Positions 7,548 to 14,774 of a stretch of DNA of 33,057 bases are shown in pieces (position 1 is the first letter of the stretch; each line of letters opens with the position of its first letter). The stretch comes from Bacteroidia bacterium. Its GTDB lineage: Bacteria > Bacteroidota > Bacteroidia > Flavobacteriales > Schleiferiaceae. Under the pieces are notes generated by a model that did no database searches, was not told where the DNA came from, and saw only the letters and a program-made list of their open reading frames with translations. The DNA lies in contig JAUHWX010000006.1 of assembly GCA_030427285.1 (NCBI GenBank), forward strand, positions 1 to 33,057, written 5' to 3'. A program made the position numbers and the translations under genes.

Positions 7548-7961
7548 ATGAAATGGATTTATAGAATTATTGGAATTGTAACCCTATGTCTTGTTATCTG
7601 GTTTGTTGTTACAATCACTAGTCTTTCAAAGGCATTTGACGGATTTAGTTTTAAGCATGAGCTTAATTCTAAGAATTTTGAGTTTATAAAAAGTTCTCTA
7701 TCTACAGACAGCACAAAGGTGTATTACCACTATATGTTTGATCAAGGAGGTTATGGTTATTCTAGAACTTTCTGGGCAGTGGTAGGTAAAGAAGATAAGA
7801 ATCTTGAGCAGGGAATTCTTCCAGATGGCTACCGAGTCATTGGATGGACCAAGGATGATGAGTTACTTATTGAAAAGTTCGACACCAATGATTACATGAA
7901 AGAGGCCCATAAGTTGCAATCGGGTACCATTTTTAATGGAGTGAAATTATTGATTGAATAG
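7548..7961 (+). CDS. Small membrane-anchored hypothetical protein
   Basis: I do not recognise this 137-residue protein. It has one N-terminal transmembrane helix (IIGIVTLCLVIWFVVTIT, residues 7-24) and a soluble part of about 110 residues rich in aromatic residues (KVYYHYMFDQGGYGYSRTFWAVVG). It starts 1 nt after the acyltransferase stop, so it is co-transcribed and probably translationally coupled. It is likely an inner-membrane protein with a periplasmic domain; function unknown. Confidence 0.7.
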   Translation: MKWIYRIIGIVTLCLVIWFVVTITSLSKAFDGFSFKHELNSKNFEFIKSSLSTDSTKVYYHYMFDQGGYGYSRTFWAVVGKEDKNLEQGILPDGYRVIGWTKDDELLIEKFDTNDYMKEAHKLQSGTIFNGVKLLIE

Positions 7962-8086
7962 TTTGTGGTTCTCGACTTCGCTCGAACAAACCCTGCAAAG
8001 GGACTAATTTTGAGAAGAGCATTTACCTAGTCATTTAAGAGAACTTTAATCCCTAACCGCAGGTCTCCCCGAGCGGAGTCGAGGGG
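7961..8086. repeat. Palindromic element, CTCGACTTCGCTCG / CGAGCGGAGTCGAG
   Basis: The gap between two convergent genes carries CTCGACTTCGCTCG (7971-7984) and, about 85 nt later, CGAGCGGAGTCGAG (8070-8083), inverted copies with one mismatch. The left copy is enclosed by GTTTGT (7961-7966) and ACAAAC (7986-7991), the right copy by CCCC/GGGG (8067-8086). Related CTCGACTCCGCTCG sequences are widespread between genes in Bacteroidota. It may also act as a bidirectional terminator. Confidence 0.6.
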
Positions 8087-8089
8087 CAA

Positions 8090-9559
8090 TTAAAAACTCA
8101 CCTCATAATCAATAGGCTGCTTTTTGATAAAATCATAAAGTGTAAGGCTACGAACGGTGTAGTATGAAACCCAATACGCGCGCAAAGCATTGATGTGATC
8201 AAAGCGGGCACGGTCTTTTTCAGCTTGGGCAATGTTGAGGTCTGTAATGCTAATCTTCCCAATAAGGTAGCGGGCTTTGGTTACTTCATATCTTTTTTGA
8301 GCGATGGTGTCGGCTTTAGCAGCTGTTTCCAATTGACTTGCTTGTATGTTAAAGCGTTTTACCTGAAGGAAAATTTCTTGCTCAAAATTGATTTCATCTT
8401 GCTGCACATCTACCTCTATCAAATCACGGTTTGCCTTGGCCCTGCGAATCATTGATTTGGATTGCCCCCAGTCTACAATGGGTATGGTAACACCCACGGT
8501 GAGGCTTTGCTGTCTTAAAGGATCGGAGTAAACCTGATTTAGCTCGTCCCCTTGGCGGGAAACTCCCAAGTTGGCTCGTATATTCAAGTTGTAATTGGTT
8601 TGGCCACGAGCTTCTGCAATATCCTGTTCGGCTTCTAGTCTGCGTCTTCTAAATTCTAAAACCGATGAACGATTGTTGCGGGCCATATCCATAGCTTCGG
8701 CTAAAGGAACTTCCACCACGGGCACATTGGTTGGCACGGCAAGTTCCAGAGGTTGGTCGGTAGGTATTTGTAAATATCGCTTTAGTGCCTGGGCTGCTAC
8801 TTCATAGTTTAGGTCGCTGGAGCTAAGTTGGTTTTTGGCATTAAGTAAATTGAGCTCCATTTGTAGGAGGTCATTTTCAGCAATCTTGCCAAGGTTGTAT
8901 CGCCCTTTTGAAATCACAAAAAGGGTATCATTATTAGAAACATTGAGCTCAGCAATGTCTCGGTTTATCTTCGCGGCAAGTGCATCAAAATATAGGTTGG
9001 AAGCCTCAATGGCAATGCGCTCCATATCTTCGTCAAAGGCCTGTTTTGACTCTTTATAAAGAAGTGGCTGAATTTTGTTTTCCCACTTTTGGCGGTTGTA
9101 CAAAACCATGGGTTGAAAATAACTAAAGCTTACCGGTGTAGAAAAATAATCCTGCCGACTTTGTGGCTGGTAAACGGTGGTTTGTTGCAAGCCACTTGAA
9201 ATGGAGAATAGACCTCCAGTAAGTGGCACATTCTGATCAAGAGATAACTCACCTGATAAATACGTTTGTGCCCTTTGCGGAAAGGCATAGGTACCGTCAT
9301 TTTGCTCTACACGCTCAATGGCGCTGGAATAATAGGGGAGGGTTCCATTAAAAGTTAGTTGTGGCAAATTACCAGCTCTAAACTGGCGAAAATTCCAATA
9401 CCGGTTTTCGGCAGTGTTTTCAGCACGGTAGTAGCTTGGTGAGTTTTCGCGTGCCTTTTGGATGGTTTCGTTCAAACTTAAAACGAGAGGGGCTTCTTGA
9501 GCAAAAAGCATATTTCCGCCAAGGAAAAGAAAGGCAAGGGTACAAAGGAGTTTATTCAT
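8090..9559 (-). CDS. TolC family outer membrane efflux protein
   Basis: Outer-membrane channel of a tripartite efflux system. The 489-residue protein has a signal peptide (MNKLLCTLAFLFLGGNMLFAQ) followed by LSLNETIQKARENSPSY, the usual start of the first OEP repeat. Long periplasmic helices recur in two halves (for example AEARGQTNYNLNIRANLG and the second-half opening VPLAEAMDMARNNRSSVLEFRRR near residue 275-300). The strand SLTVGVTIPIVDWGQSKSMI is a typical second-repeat motif. Its ATG overlaps the permease stop by 8 nt, so it is the last gene of the adaptor-permease-TolC operon. It lacks a lipobox. Substrate unknown. Confidence 0.92.
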   Translation of the reverse strand: MNKLLCTLAFLFLGGNMLFAQEAPLVLSLNETIQKARENSPSYYRAENTAENRYWNFRQFRAGNLPQLTFNGTLPYYSSAIERVEQNDGTYAFPQRAQTYLSGELSLDQNVPLTGGLFSISSGLQQTTVYQPQSRQDYFSTPVSFSYFQPMVLYNRQKWENKIQPLLYKESKQAFDEDMERIAIEASNLYFDALAAKINRDIAELNVSNNDTLFVISKGRYNLGKIAENDLLQMELNLLNAKNQLSSSDLNYEVAAQALKRYLQIPTDQPLELAVPTNVPVVEVPLAEAMDMARNNRSSVLEFRRRRLEAEQDIAEARGQTNYNLNIRANLGVSRQGDELNQVYSDPLRQQSLTVGVTIPIVDWGQSKSMIRRAKANRDLIEVDVQQDEINFEQEIFLQVKRFNIQASQLETAAKADTIAQKRYEVTKARYLIGKISITDLNIAQAEKDRARFDHINALRAYWVSYYTVRSLTLYDFIKKQPIDYEVSF

Positions 9560-10877
9560 AACGAAGCGATTCTACGGGGTTTTGCATGGCAGCTTTACGA
9601 GCGGGCGAAATACCGAAAATAAGTCCGGTGGCAGAGGCTACTCCAAACGAAATAAGAATGGCAAAAGGCGAAACGATGGTTTCGATTTCTGAAAACTGAG
9701 AAATGGAAAAGGACGCTGCAATTCCCAAAATAATTCCAATTACACCACCGCTAAGACTGATTAATAATGCTTCAAAAAGAAACTGACTGATAATGTCGTT
9801 TTTACGAGCACCGATGGCCATTCGGGTTCCTATTTCACGGGTGCGCTCCAGCACCGAAGCGAGCATTATATTCATGATGCCAATTCCACCAACAAGCAGA
9901 GAAATACCAGCAATGGCACTTAGTACAAGGTTGAAAATATCTTTGGTTTTTTGCTGTTGCTGCAGCAAATGTTCGGGTATCATTATTTCAAAATCTACCT
10001 GGTCGTTGTGTCTACGCTTCAGCATTCGGCTGATAATTTCGGCACTCGAAGACAGCAGTTCACTTTCTTCTACCTGCACCACCATGCGGTCTACCTGATG
10101 GTAATTGAAATTTGTATTGGCGTTTTCATCCTCGTCATCCCAGTTTCCACCCTGGTCGGCAATGAGCTTTCCGCGATCTTCATAGCGCACTAGCATCGTA
10201 TTGATAGGTGTGTAGATATCCATATTATAATCACGAATGCCCAGGTTTTCCTTGGCCTTTTGAGTCACGGCAATATCTTCGGTAATACCAACCACGGTTA
10301 GCCATTGGCTTCCACATTTGAGTTCTTTGCCCAAAGCTTCCCCACCGGTAAAAAACTTTTTGGCAATTCCGCTACCAATTATGCACACGGCATCAGCATG
10401 TTCCAGCTGATAGTTGGTAAACATTCTGCCCTTTCGTAGGCCAATATTTGAAATCTCAAAAAATGAAGGAGTAACCCCAATCAGCTTGGCCGTACGTTGA
10501 ATTCCATTGTTGATTACGTAGGTATCCAGAATAATTTCGGGACTAATATTACTGACCGAGGGAATCACTTTTTGGATACTATTAGCATCTTTTAAATCCA
10601 GCCCTTTAGAAAACTTCTTATTGTTTTCCTGTCCTTGTTCCACACCAACTTCTACCTCACTTTGTTCTACTACCGGCTTTATTTCAATGTTATTTACCCC
10701 CACCAGCTTTATTTGACTAAGGATTTCTTCCTGAGCACCTTTGCCTATCGCCAGCATGGTGATTACCGCAGCCACACCAAAGATGATCCCTAGAGCTGTA
10801 AGGATAGACCGCACCTTGTTGTCCCACAAAGCATTCATCGCAATGCGGAGGTTTGAGAGGGTTCTTTCGCGGTTCAT
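9552..10877 (-). CDS. MacB-type ABC transporter permease (no fused ATPase)
   Basis: The 441-residue protein has the MacB topology: one N-terminal transmembrane helix (KVRSILTALGIIFGVAAVITMLAIG, ~21-45), a large periplasmic MacB_PCD domain (~50-310), and three C-terminal helices with the conserved GGIGIMNIMLASVLERTREIGTRMAIGA and the PVESLRYE ending. Classical MacB carries an N-terminal nucleotide-binding domain; here it is absent, and no separate ATPase gene lies in the operon or elsewhere in the window. The ATPase must be supplied in trans or has been lost. Upstream is the HlyD/MacA adaptor, separated by a 224-nt palindromic insert; downstream TolC overlaps by 8 nt. Likely exports a lipopeptide, drug or outer-membrane lipid. 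Confidence 0.93.
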   Translation of the reverse strand: MNRERTLSNLRIAMNALWDNKVRSILTALGIIFGVAAVITMLAIGKGAQEEILSQIKLVGVNNIEIKPVVEQSEVEVGVEQGQENNKKFSKGLDLKDANSIQKVIPSVSNISPEIILDTYVINNGIQRTAKLIGVTPSFFEISNIGLRKGRMFTNYQLEHADAVCIIGSGIAKKFFTGGEALGKELKCGSQWLTVVGITEDIAVTQKAKENLGIRDYNMDIYTPINTMLVRYEDRGKLIADQGGNWDDEDENANTNFNYHQVDRMVVQVEESELLSSSAEIISRMLKRRHNDQVDFEIMIPEHLLQQQQKTKDIFNLVLSAIAGISLLVGGIGIMNIMLASVLERTREIGTRMAIGARKNDIISQFLFEALLISLSGGVIGIILGIAASFSISQFSEIETIVSPFAILISFGVASATGLIFGISPARKAAMQNPVESLRYE

Positions 10878-10931
10878 AAGTCGATATGGCTTATTCTCTC
10901 TGAAAGAGATGTAGTTTCATTTGATGGTAGG

Positions 10932-11054
10932 GTGTCACCCTGAGTGGCCCGAATATGTTCGGGCTTTATCGAAGGGTGAGTTGGTAAATTCATCATCCAA
11001 TATCCGCGCACCCTTCGATATAACCTCTCTTCGGTCGGCCACTCAGGGTGACAC
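10932..11054. repeat. Compound palindromic (MITE-like) element between adaptor and permease genes
   Basis: A perfect 18-bp terminal inverted repeat, GTGTCACCCTGAGTGGCC (10932-10949) and its complement at 11037-11054, encloses 87 bp. Inside are a second perfect inverted pair (TATCGAAGGGTG 10967-10978, CACCCTTCGATA 11009-11020) and a hairpin CCCGAA-TATG-TTCGGG (10948-10963). The whole fold is a near-complete cruciform. 'Caccctgag...cgaagggtg' elements are frequent in Bacteroidota intergenic DNA. A 71-codon open frame across it is a by-product of the repeats. Confidence 0.8.
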
Positions 11055-11101
11055 TGTGTTTGTCTGTTATGAGGATTTAGGTTTTCCATACTCGCTACTA
11101 C

Positions 11102-12355
11102 TTATTCCTTGTTTGCGAGGGCTTCCACTTCCTTCTCCCGCGCACCTTCCGGTTCACTTAGGTACACTTCATCATTTTCCGAAAGTCCACTTTCTACAAT
11201 TACATATTCAGCATTAGCTGAGCCTAACTTTACCTCTTGTTTAGAAGTTCCGGTGGTTCCTTTCAGATACACATAACTCACACCATCCTGAGCATACACG
11301 GCTTCCAATGGAATTTGAAGAACGCTTTCGATTTTGTTGGTGAGGATAGTATTGCTCGTTGTCATTCCTGGGCGGTACGTAGAGTCACTTTCGTTCACTT
11401 TTATTTCTACCTCAAAAACCTTGGTTTCCGCTCCTTTTCGGGTTTCGCCCACGTTAGCTACCTGTGTAACTTCTCCCGTGAGGGTGGCATCAGGAAAAGC
11501 ATCCAGGCCCAGGGTTACTTCTTGCCCCACTTTTATCTTTCTAATTTCTACTTCGTTGATGTAAGTTTTGGAAAGCATTTCGCTGAGGTCGGGTAAAGTA
11601 GCAACGGCTGGGTTCCACGGCTGTACGGTACTTCCGGCTTTTCGTTTTTCACCATTCCATTCGCGGTAGTATACTACCATTCCTTTTTTTGGAGCGGTAA
11701 TTCTAAATTCCTTTTCCAGCTCCTGAAGCTTCTGTAATTGGTTTCTTGCCTTTTGCAACTCAGCCCCGGCCTCGGCCATTTTGGCTACACCTTGCTTTTT
11801 GTTGATGATGTAGTTTTCTCGTGTTTGTGCCAGGTTTTGCTCTAGTCTTTCTTCGTCAAGCGTAATTTTTTGAATAGTGGCTGGTGGCTCGTATTTACTT
11901 TGCTCTAGCTCAATTTTTTTTTGTTTTATTTCAAATTCAAGCTTGTCAATTTCATTTCTCTTTTCACGAAGGGTAAGGGCAGTGTCCAGTTGTGTTTGAG
12001 TGTATTGGCTTTGAGCCTTATCAAGCTCTACGAGCACGTCATTTATTTTTGAGGAAATATCTGTTTTATCCAGGGCAGCTACATAATCACCAGCCTCTAC
12101 GTAGGTTCCTTCTGAAACTATGTCCGAAATTTGAACCCGGTAAATACCATGGCGCTGCATACTAGAGGGGGCAGAAATGTCTTCTGATTGTTTGGCCATT
12201 AGCTCACCAGTACTCACCACAATGTCTTCAAAATCGCCAATAAAAGCCTTGGTGGTAATTTCCTTTTCTTGCTCGGTTTCACCGGCAAAAGCCCAAATCA
12301 AAGTGATAACCAAAAGTGCGGAGCCTATAATCAGGGGAATCCTGTATTTTTTCAT
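11102..12355 (-). CDS. Efflux periplasmic adaptor subunit (HlyD/MacA family membrane-fusion protein)
   Basis: 417 residues: N-terminal transmembrane anchor (IPLIIGSALLVITLIWAFA, 6-24), a lipoyl-like half near 60-98 (EGTYVEAGDYVAALD), a long coiled-coil hairpin (about 100-153 and 165-216, rich in E/K/Q heptads), the second lipoyl half (RITAPKKGMVVYY), then beta-barrel (VTLGLDAFPDATLTGEVTQV) and membrane-proximal domains ending in LSENDEVYL. It links the inner-membrane permease to TolC across the periplasm. It is the first gene of the operon, and the MacB-type permease follows after 224 nt occupied by a palindromic element. The long hairpin fits MacA-like adaptors working with ABC permeases rather than RND pumps. 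Confidence 0.92.
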   Translation of the reverse strand: MKKYRIPLIIGSALLVITLIWAFAGETEQEKEITTKAFIGDFEDIVVSTGELMAKQSEDISAPSSMQRHGIYRVQISDIVSEGTYVEAGDYVAALDKTDISSKINDVLVELDKAQSQYTQTQLDTALTLREKRNEIDKLEFEIKQKKIELEQSKYEPPATIQKITLDEERLEQNLAQTRENYIINKKQGVAKMAEAGAELQKARNQLQKLQELEKEFRITAPKKGMVVYYREWNGEKRKAGSTVQPWNPAVATLPDLSEMLSKTYINEVEIRKIKVGQEVTLGLDAFPDATLTGEVTQVANVGETRKGAETKVFEVEIKVNESDSTYRPGMTTSNTILTNKIESVLQIPLEAVYAQDGVSYVYLKGTTGTSKQEVKLGSANAEYVIVESGLSENDEVYLSEPEGAREKEVEALANKE

Positions 12356-12482
12356 TGTATCGATTTTGCTTAGCTGATAGGCTAATATAAATTTTGTGTA
12401 GGATTATTCACTTGCAAAAATTAGCCAACGGTCCAATTTTAACGAAAGTTTAGGAGTGTTATTTTTAACGTAATCCATCAAA

Positions 12483-12513
12483 AAAGCCCTTTCGGTATTA
12501 CCAAAAGGGCTTT
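12483..12513 (-). terminator. Rho-independent terminator downstream of the SDR gene
   Basis: AAAGCCCTTT (12483-12492) pairs with AAAGGGCTTT (12504-12513). On the minus strand the stem is followed by TTTTTTGATGG. It lies about 120 nt past the SDR stop, before the adaptor operon. Confidence 0.75.
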
Positions 12514-12535
12514 GAATTATTTCTGAGAAACGAAC

Positions 12536-12608
12536 AGATTCCGGGTCTTCGCTCTGCTTCGCCCGGAATGATCGTCCAACAGCCATTCCGGCCAAAGAGC
12601 CGGAATCT
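12536..12608. repeat. Palindromic element with ATTCCGGC/GCCGGAAT hairpin
   Basis: AGATTCCGG (12536-12544) and CCGGAATCT (12600-12608) are perfect 9-bp inverted ends of a 73-bp element. Inside the right half ATTCCGGC-CAAAGA-GCCGGAAT forms an 8-bp hairpin, and the left half has CCGGG...CCCGG. 'Cattccgg..ccggaatc' elements are common between Bacteroidota genes. Confidence 0.7.
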
Positions 12609-12634
12609 ATTCTATAAATTGACCAATGAGCAAC

Positions 12635-13354
12635 CTACTTACTAGGCGGCATACTTGGCCTTACCTCAATTTTACTCGGCAAGGTGCGTGCATCCAACTT
12701 CATTAAGCTGGCAATCATTTCACCAATGTCTTCAGGTTGAATTTTCCATGCGTCTTTTTCGGTTGGTTCATTTCCATTAAAGTGAGTGGCAACAGAGCCC
12801 GGCATGATGGTAGAAACACGAATTCCATACTGGCGTAAATCCAGCATTATAGCTTGTGAAAATCCGGTCAGGCCAAACTTGCTGGCATTGTAAGCCGAAC
12901 CTTGAGCAAAGAAATTGGTGCCAGCCAAACTGCTCAAAGTGATAATAAAGCCTTTAGATTTTTTTAGAGATTCTAAGCCAGCTTTGACTGAGTAAAAAAC
13001 TCCGGTAAGATTGGTGTCAATCACTTCGCTCCATTGCTCTGGTGTCATATCTTCTATGGTAGCAAAATGGCCAAGCCCAGCATTGGCAAATAGTAAGTCA
13101 ATTTCCCCGAATTTTTCTATGGCTTTTTGTACAGCGGCTTTTTGCGATTTAAAGTTTCGCACGTCCGATTCTACACCAAAAGCTTCACCTTTTCCACTTT
13201 TGTTAAGTTCGGCAGCGGCTTCATCTGCAGCTTTTTGGCTACGGCTGGTGATGGCTACTTTCATGCCTTCCGCCATTAATATTTCAGCTACTCCGTATCC
13301 TATTCCTTTAGTACCTCCGGTAATGAAGGCTACTTTGTTTTCTATGTTGGTCAT
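12635..13354 (-). CDS. Short-chain dehydrogenase/reductase (SDR) family oxidoreductase
   Basis: A classical 239-residue SDR: cofactor loop TGGTKGIGYG (12-21), NAG motif (91-93), and a catalytic Ser141-142 / Tyr155-x3-Lys159 set in SAYNASK. The profile (ITSRSQKAADEAAAELN) with R after the second strand suggests NADPH preference. It resembles the FabG/3-ketoacyl reductase group, but the substrate cannot be told. It is a single gene, with terminators on both sides on the minus strand (12483-12513 after it, biotin-operon terminator before it). Possible -7 box TAACTTCG just upstream, weak. Confidence 0.9.
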   Translation of the reverse strand: MTNIENKVAFITGGTKGIGYGVAEILMAEGMKVAITSRSQKAADEAAAELNKSGKGEAFGVESDVRNFKSQKAAVQKAIEKFGEIDLLFANAGLGHFATIEDMTPEQWSEVIDTNLTGVFYSVKAGLESLKKSKGFIITLSSLAGTNFFAQGSAYNASKFGLTGFSQAIMLDLRQYGIRVSTIMPGSVATHFNGNEPTEKDAWKIQPEDIGEMIASLMKLDARTLPSKIEVRPSMPPSK

Positions 13355-13452
13355 ATGTATCTGTTAAAAGTTGATGGTTAAATGTTTCGAAGTTAGATAA
13401 TGATAGGTAGCGGAGATTGTTTTCGAGATTGATTATGGTTATGAAGTGTTTG

Positions 13453-13582
13453 AATTCCCCTTCAATGCTTGAAGGGGGGGATTCCGCTTGAAGAAAGCGG
13501 AAGACGGGGTAGTTTGAAGACCAAGCTAATGAACGCAAACTACCCCGCCCTTCAGACACCCCTTCACACTTGAAGGGGAATT
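13453..13582. repeat. 130-bp MITE-like element with 13-bp perfect terminal inverted repeats
   Basis: The 340-nt gap between the SDR gene and bioB holds this element. Ends: AATTCCCCTTCAA (13453-13465) and its perfect complement (13570-13582). Nested inside are CCCCTTCAA-TGC-TTGAAGGGG (13457-13477), TTCCGCTT/AAGCGGAA (13482-13489, 13495-13502), CGGGGTAGTTTG / CAAACTACCCCG (13505-13516, 13536-13547) and CCCCTTCA/TGAAGGGG (13559-13566, 13571-13578). No coding capacity beyond a chance frame. Similar 'aactaccccg...ccccttcaa' sequences are familiar in Bacteroidota. Confidence 0.8.
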
Positions 13583-13590
13583 ATTGCGCA

Positions 13591-13623
13591 TAAAAAAAGC
13601 CACAGAGCTGAACTCCATGGCTT
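13591..13623 (-). terminator. Rho-independent terminator of the biotin operon
   Basis: AAGCCA (13597-13602) pairs with TGGCTT (13618-13623), with an inner GAG/CTC extension and a short loop. On the minus strand it is followed by seven T residues. It lies about 70 nt after the bioB stop. Confidence 0.75.
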
Positions 13624-13694
13624 CTATATTATTTGCGGAATCATTGATTGGTAAGGTTACGCCCAACACACTAATCAACCAATCAACGAATTAA

Positions 13695-14774
13695 CTAGCT
13701 AACTACCTTCTTCCCACTTTTTTCAAGATTCTTCTCAATTTTATGAGCAGGTCTAGTCCATTTTGGTTTTTCACCAAGGGCAGGGGTCATTTCTTCTTTT
13801 GGTTTAGAAACGGGCTGCTTTTTGTCCACAAAAGGAGCTTTAGGCTTAAGACCAAGAATTTTGAAAAGCTTCATATCCTCGTCTACATCCGGATTTGGAG
13901 TAGTAAGCAATTTGTCACCAGCAAAAATGGAGCTGGCACCTGCCATAAAGCAAAAAGCCTGACCTTCCTGGCTCATGTTTGTTCTTCCTGCCGAAAGGCG
14001 AACCTGAGTTTTTGGAAGTACAATACGGGTGGTAGCCACCATTCGCACCATATCCCAAATTTCAATTGGCTCCTGATCTTCCATCGGAGTGCCGTCCACA
14101 GATACCAAAGCATTGATTGGCACACTCTCAGGTGGCGTTTCCATGTTGGCATATTTTTCCAACATTCCGGCACGGTCGGTGATAGCTTCTCCCATACCAA
14201 TGATACCACCAGAGCATACGTTTACGCCAGTTTTGCGCACGTTTTCAATGGTATTTATACGATCTTCGTAATCACGGGTAGAGATTACTTCTTTATAATA
14301 TTCTTCTGAAGAATCAAGGTTGTGGTTGTAGGAGTGAAGACCTGCTTCTTCAAGGCGTTTTGCTTGATTTTCGGTAATCATACCAAGGGTGCAGCACACT
14401 TCCAAACCTACTTCATTCACGGTGCGAACCATGTCCAGCACTTGGTCAAACTCGGGGCCATCTTTCACGTTTCTCCACGCAGCACCCATGCATAGGCGCG
14501 ATGATCCTGAAGCTTTGGCACGCAAAGCCTGAGCTTTTACGTGAGATACTCGCATTAAGTCTTCACCTTCCACACCGGTAGAGTAACGCGCAGATTGCGG
14601 ACAGTATCCACAGTCCTCGGGGCATCCTCCGGTTTTCACCGAAAGAAGTGTGCTTACTTGTACTTCGTTGGGGTTATGATTTTCGCGGTGAACCGTAGCG
14701 GCTTGATAAACAAGGTCTAAAAACGGCTGATTGTAAATGTCTTCTATTTCCTGTCGAGTCCAGTTCTTTTTCAT
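13695..14774 (-). CDS. bioB: Biotin synthase
   Basis: BioB is a radical-SAM enzyme that inserts sulfur into dethiobiotin, the last step of biotin synthesis. The cluster-binding CxxxCxxC is GGCPEDCGYCPQS with Cys51, Cys55 and Cys58, at the expected distance from the N-terminus. Other conserved stretches: CMGAAWRNVKDG, YNHNLDSSEEYY, CSGGIIGMGE, PINALVSVDGTPM and RLSAGRTNMS (the [2Fe-2S] cluster Arg). The 359-residue length includes a Lys-rich C-terminal tail (about 320-359) longer than in E. coli. It is the last gene of the operon; its ATG overlaps the ketosynthase stop by 4 nt, and a strong terminator follows. Confidence 0.98.
   Translation of the reverse strand: MKKNWTRQEIEDIYNQPFLDLVYQAATVHRENHNPNEVQVSTLLSVKTGGCPEDCGYCPQSARYSTGVEGEDLMRVSHVKAQALRAKASGSSRLCMGAAWRNVKDGPEFDQVLDMVRTVNEVGLEVCCTLGMITENQAKRLEEAGLHSYNHNLDSSEEYYKEVISTRDYEDRINTIENVRKTGVNVCSGGIIGMGEAITDRAGMLEKYANMETPPESVPINALVSVDGTPMEDQEPIEIWDMVRMVATTRIVLPKTQVRLSAGRTNMSQEGQAFCFMAGASSIFAGDKLLTTPNPDVDEDMKLFKILGLKPKAPFVDKKQPVSKPKEEMTPALGEKPKWTRPAHKIEKNLEKSGKKVVS

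Noticed and set aside
10874-11089. 71-codon minus-strand open frame between adaptor and permease genes
   Set aside because: It lies across the palindromic element, its sequence is made of the repeat arms, and it has no resemblance to a protein family.
12404-12595. 63-codon minus-strand frame
   Set aside because: It spans the terminator hairpin and the ATTCCGG element, so it is a chance frame.
13308-13559. 83-codon minus-strand open frame upstream of the SDR gene
   Set aside because: It overlaps both the SDR start and the 130-bp palindromic element; the composition follows the repeat.
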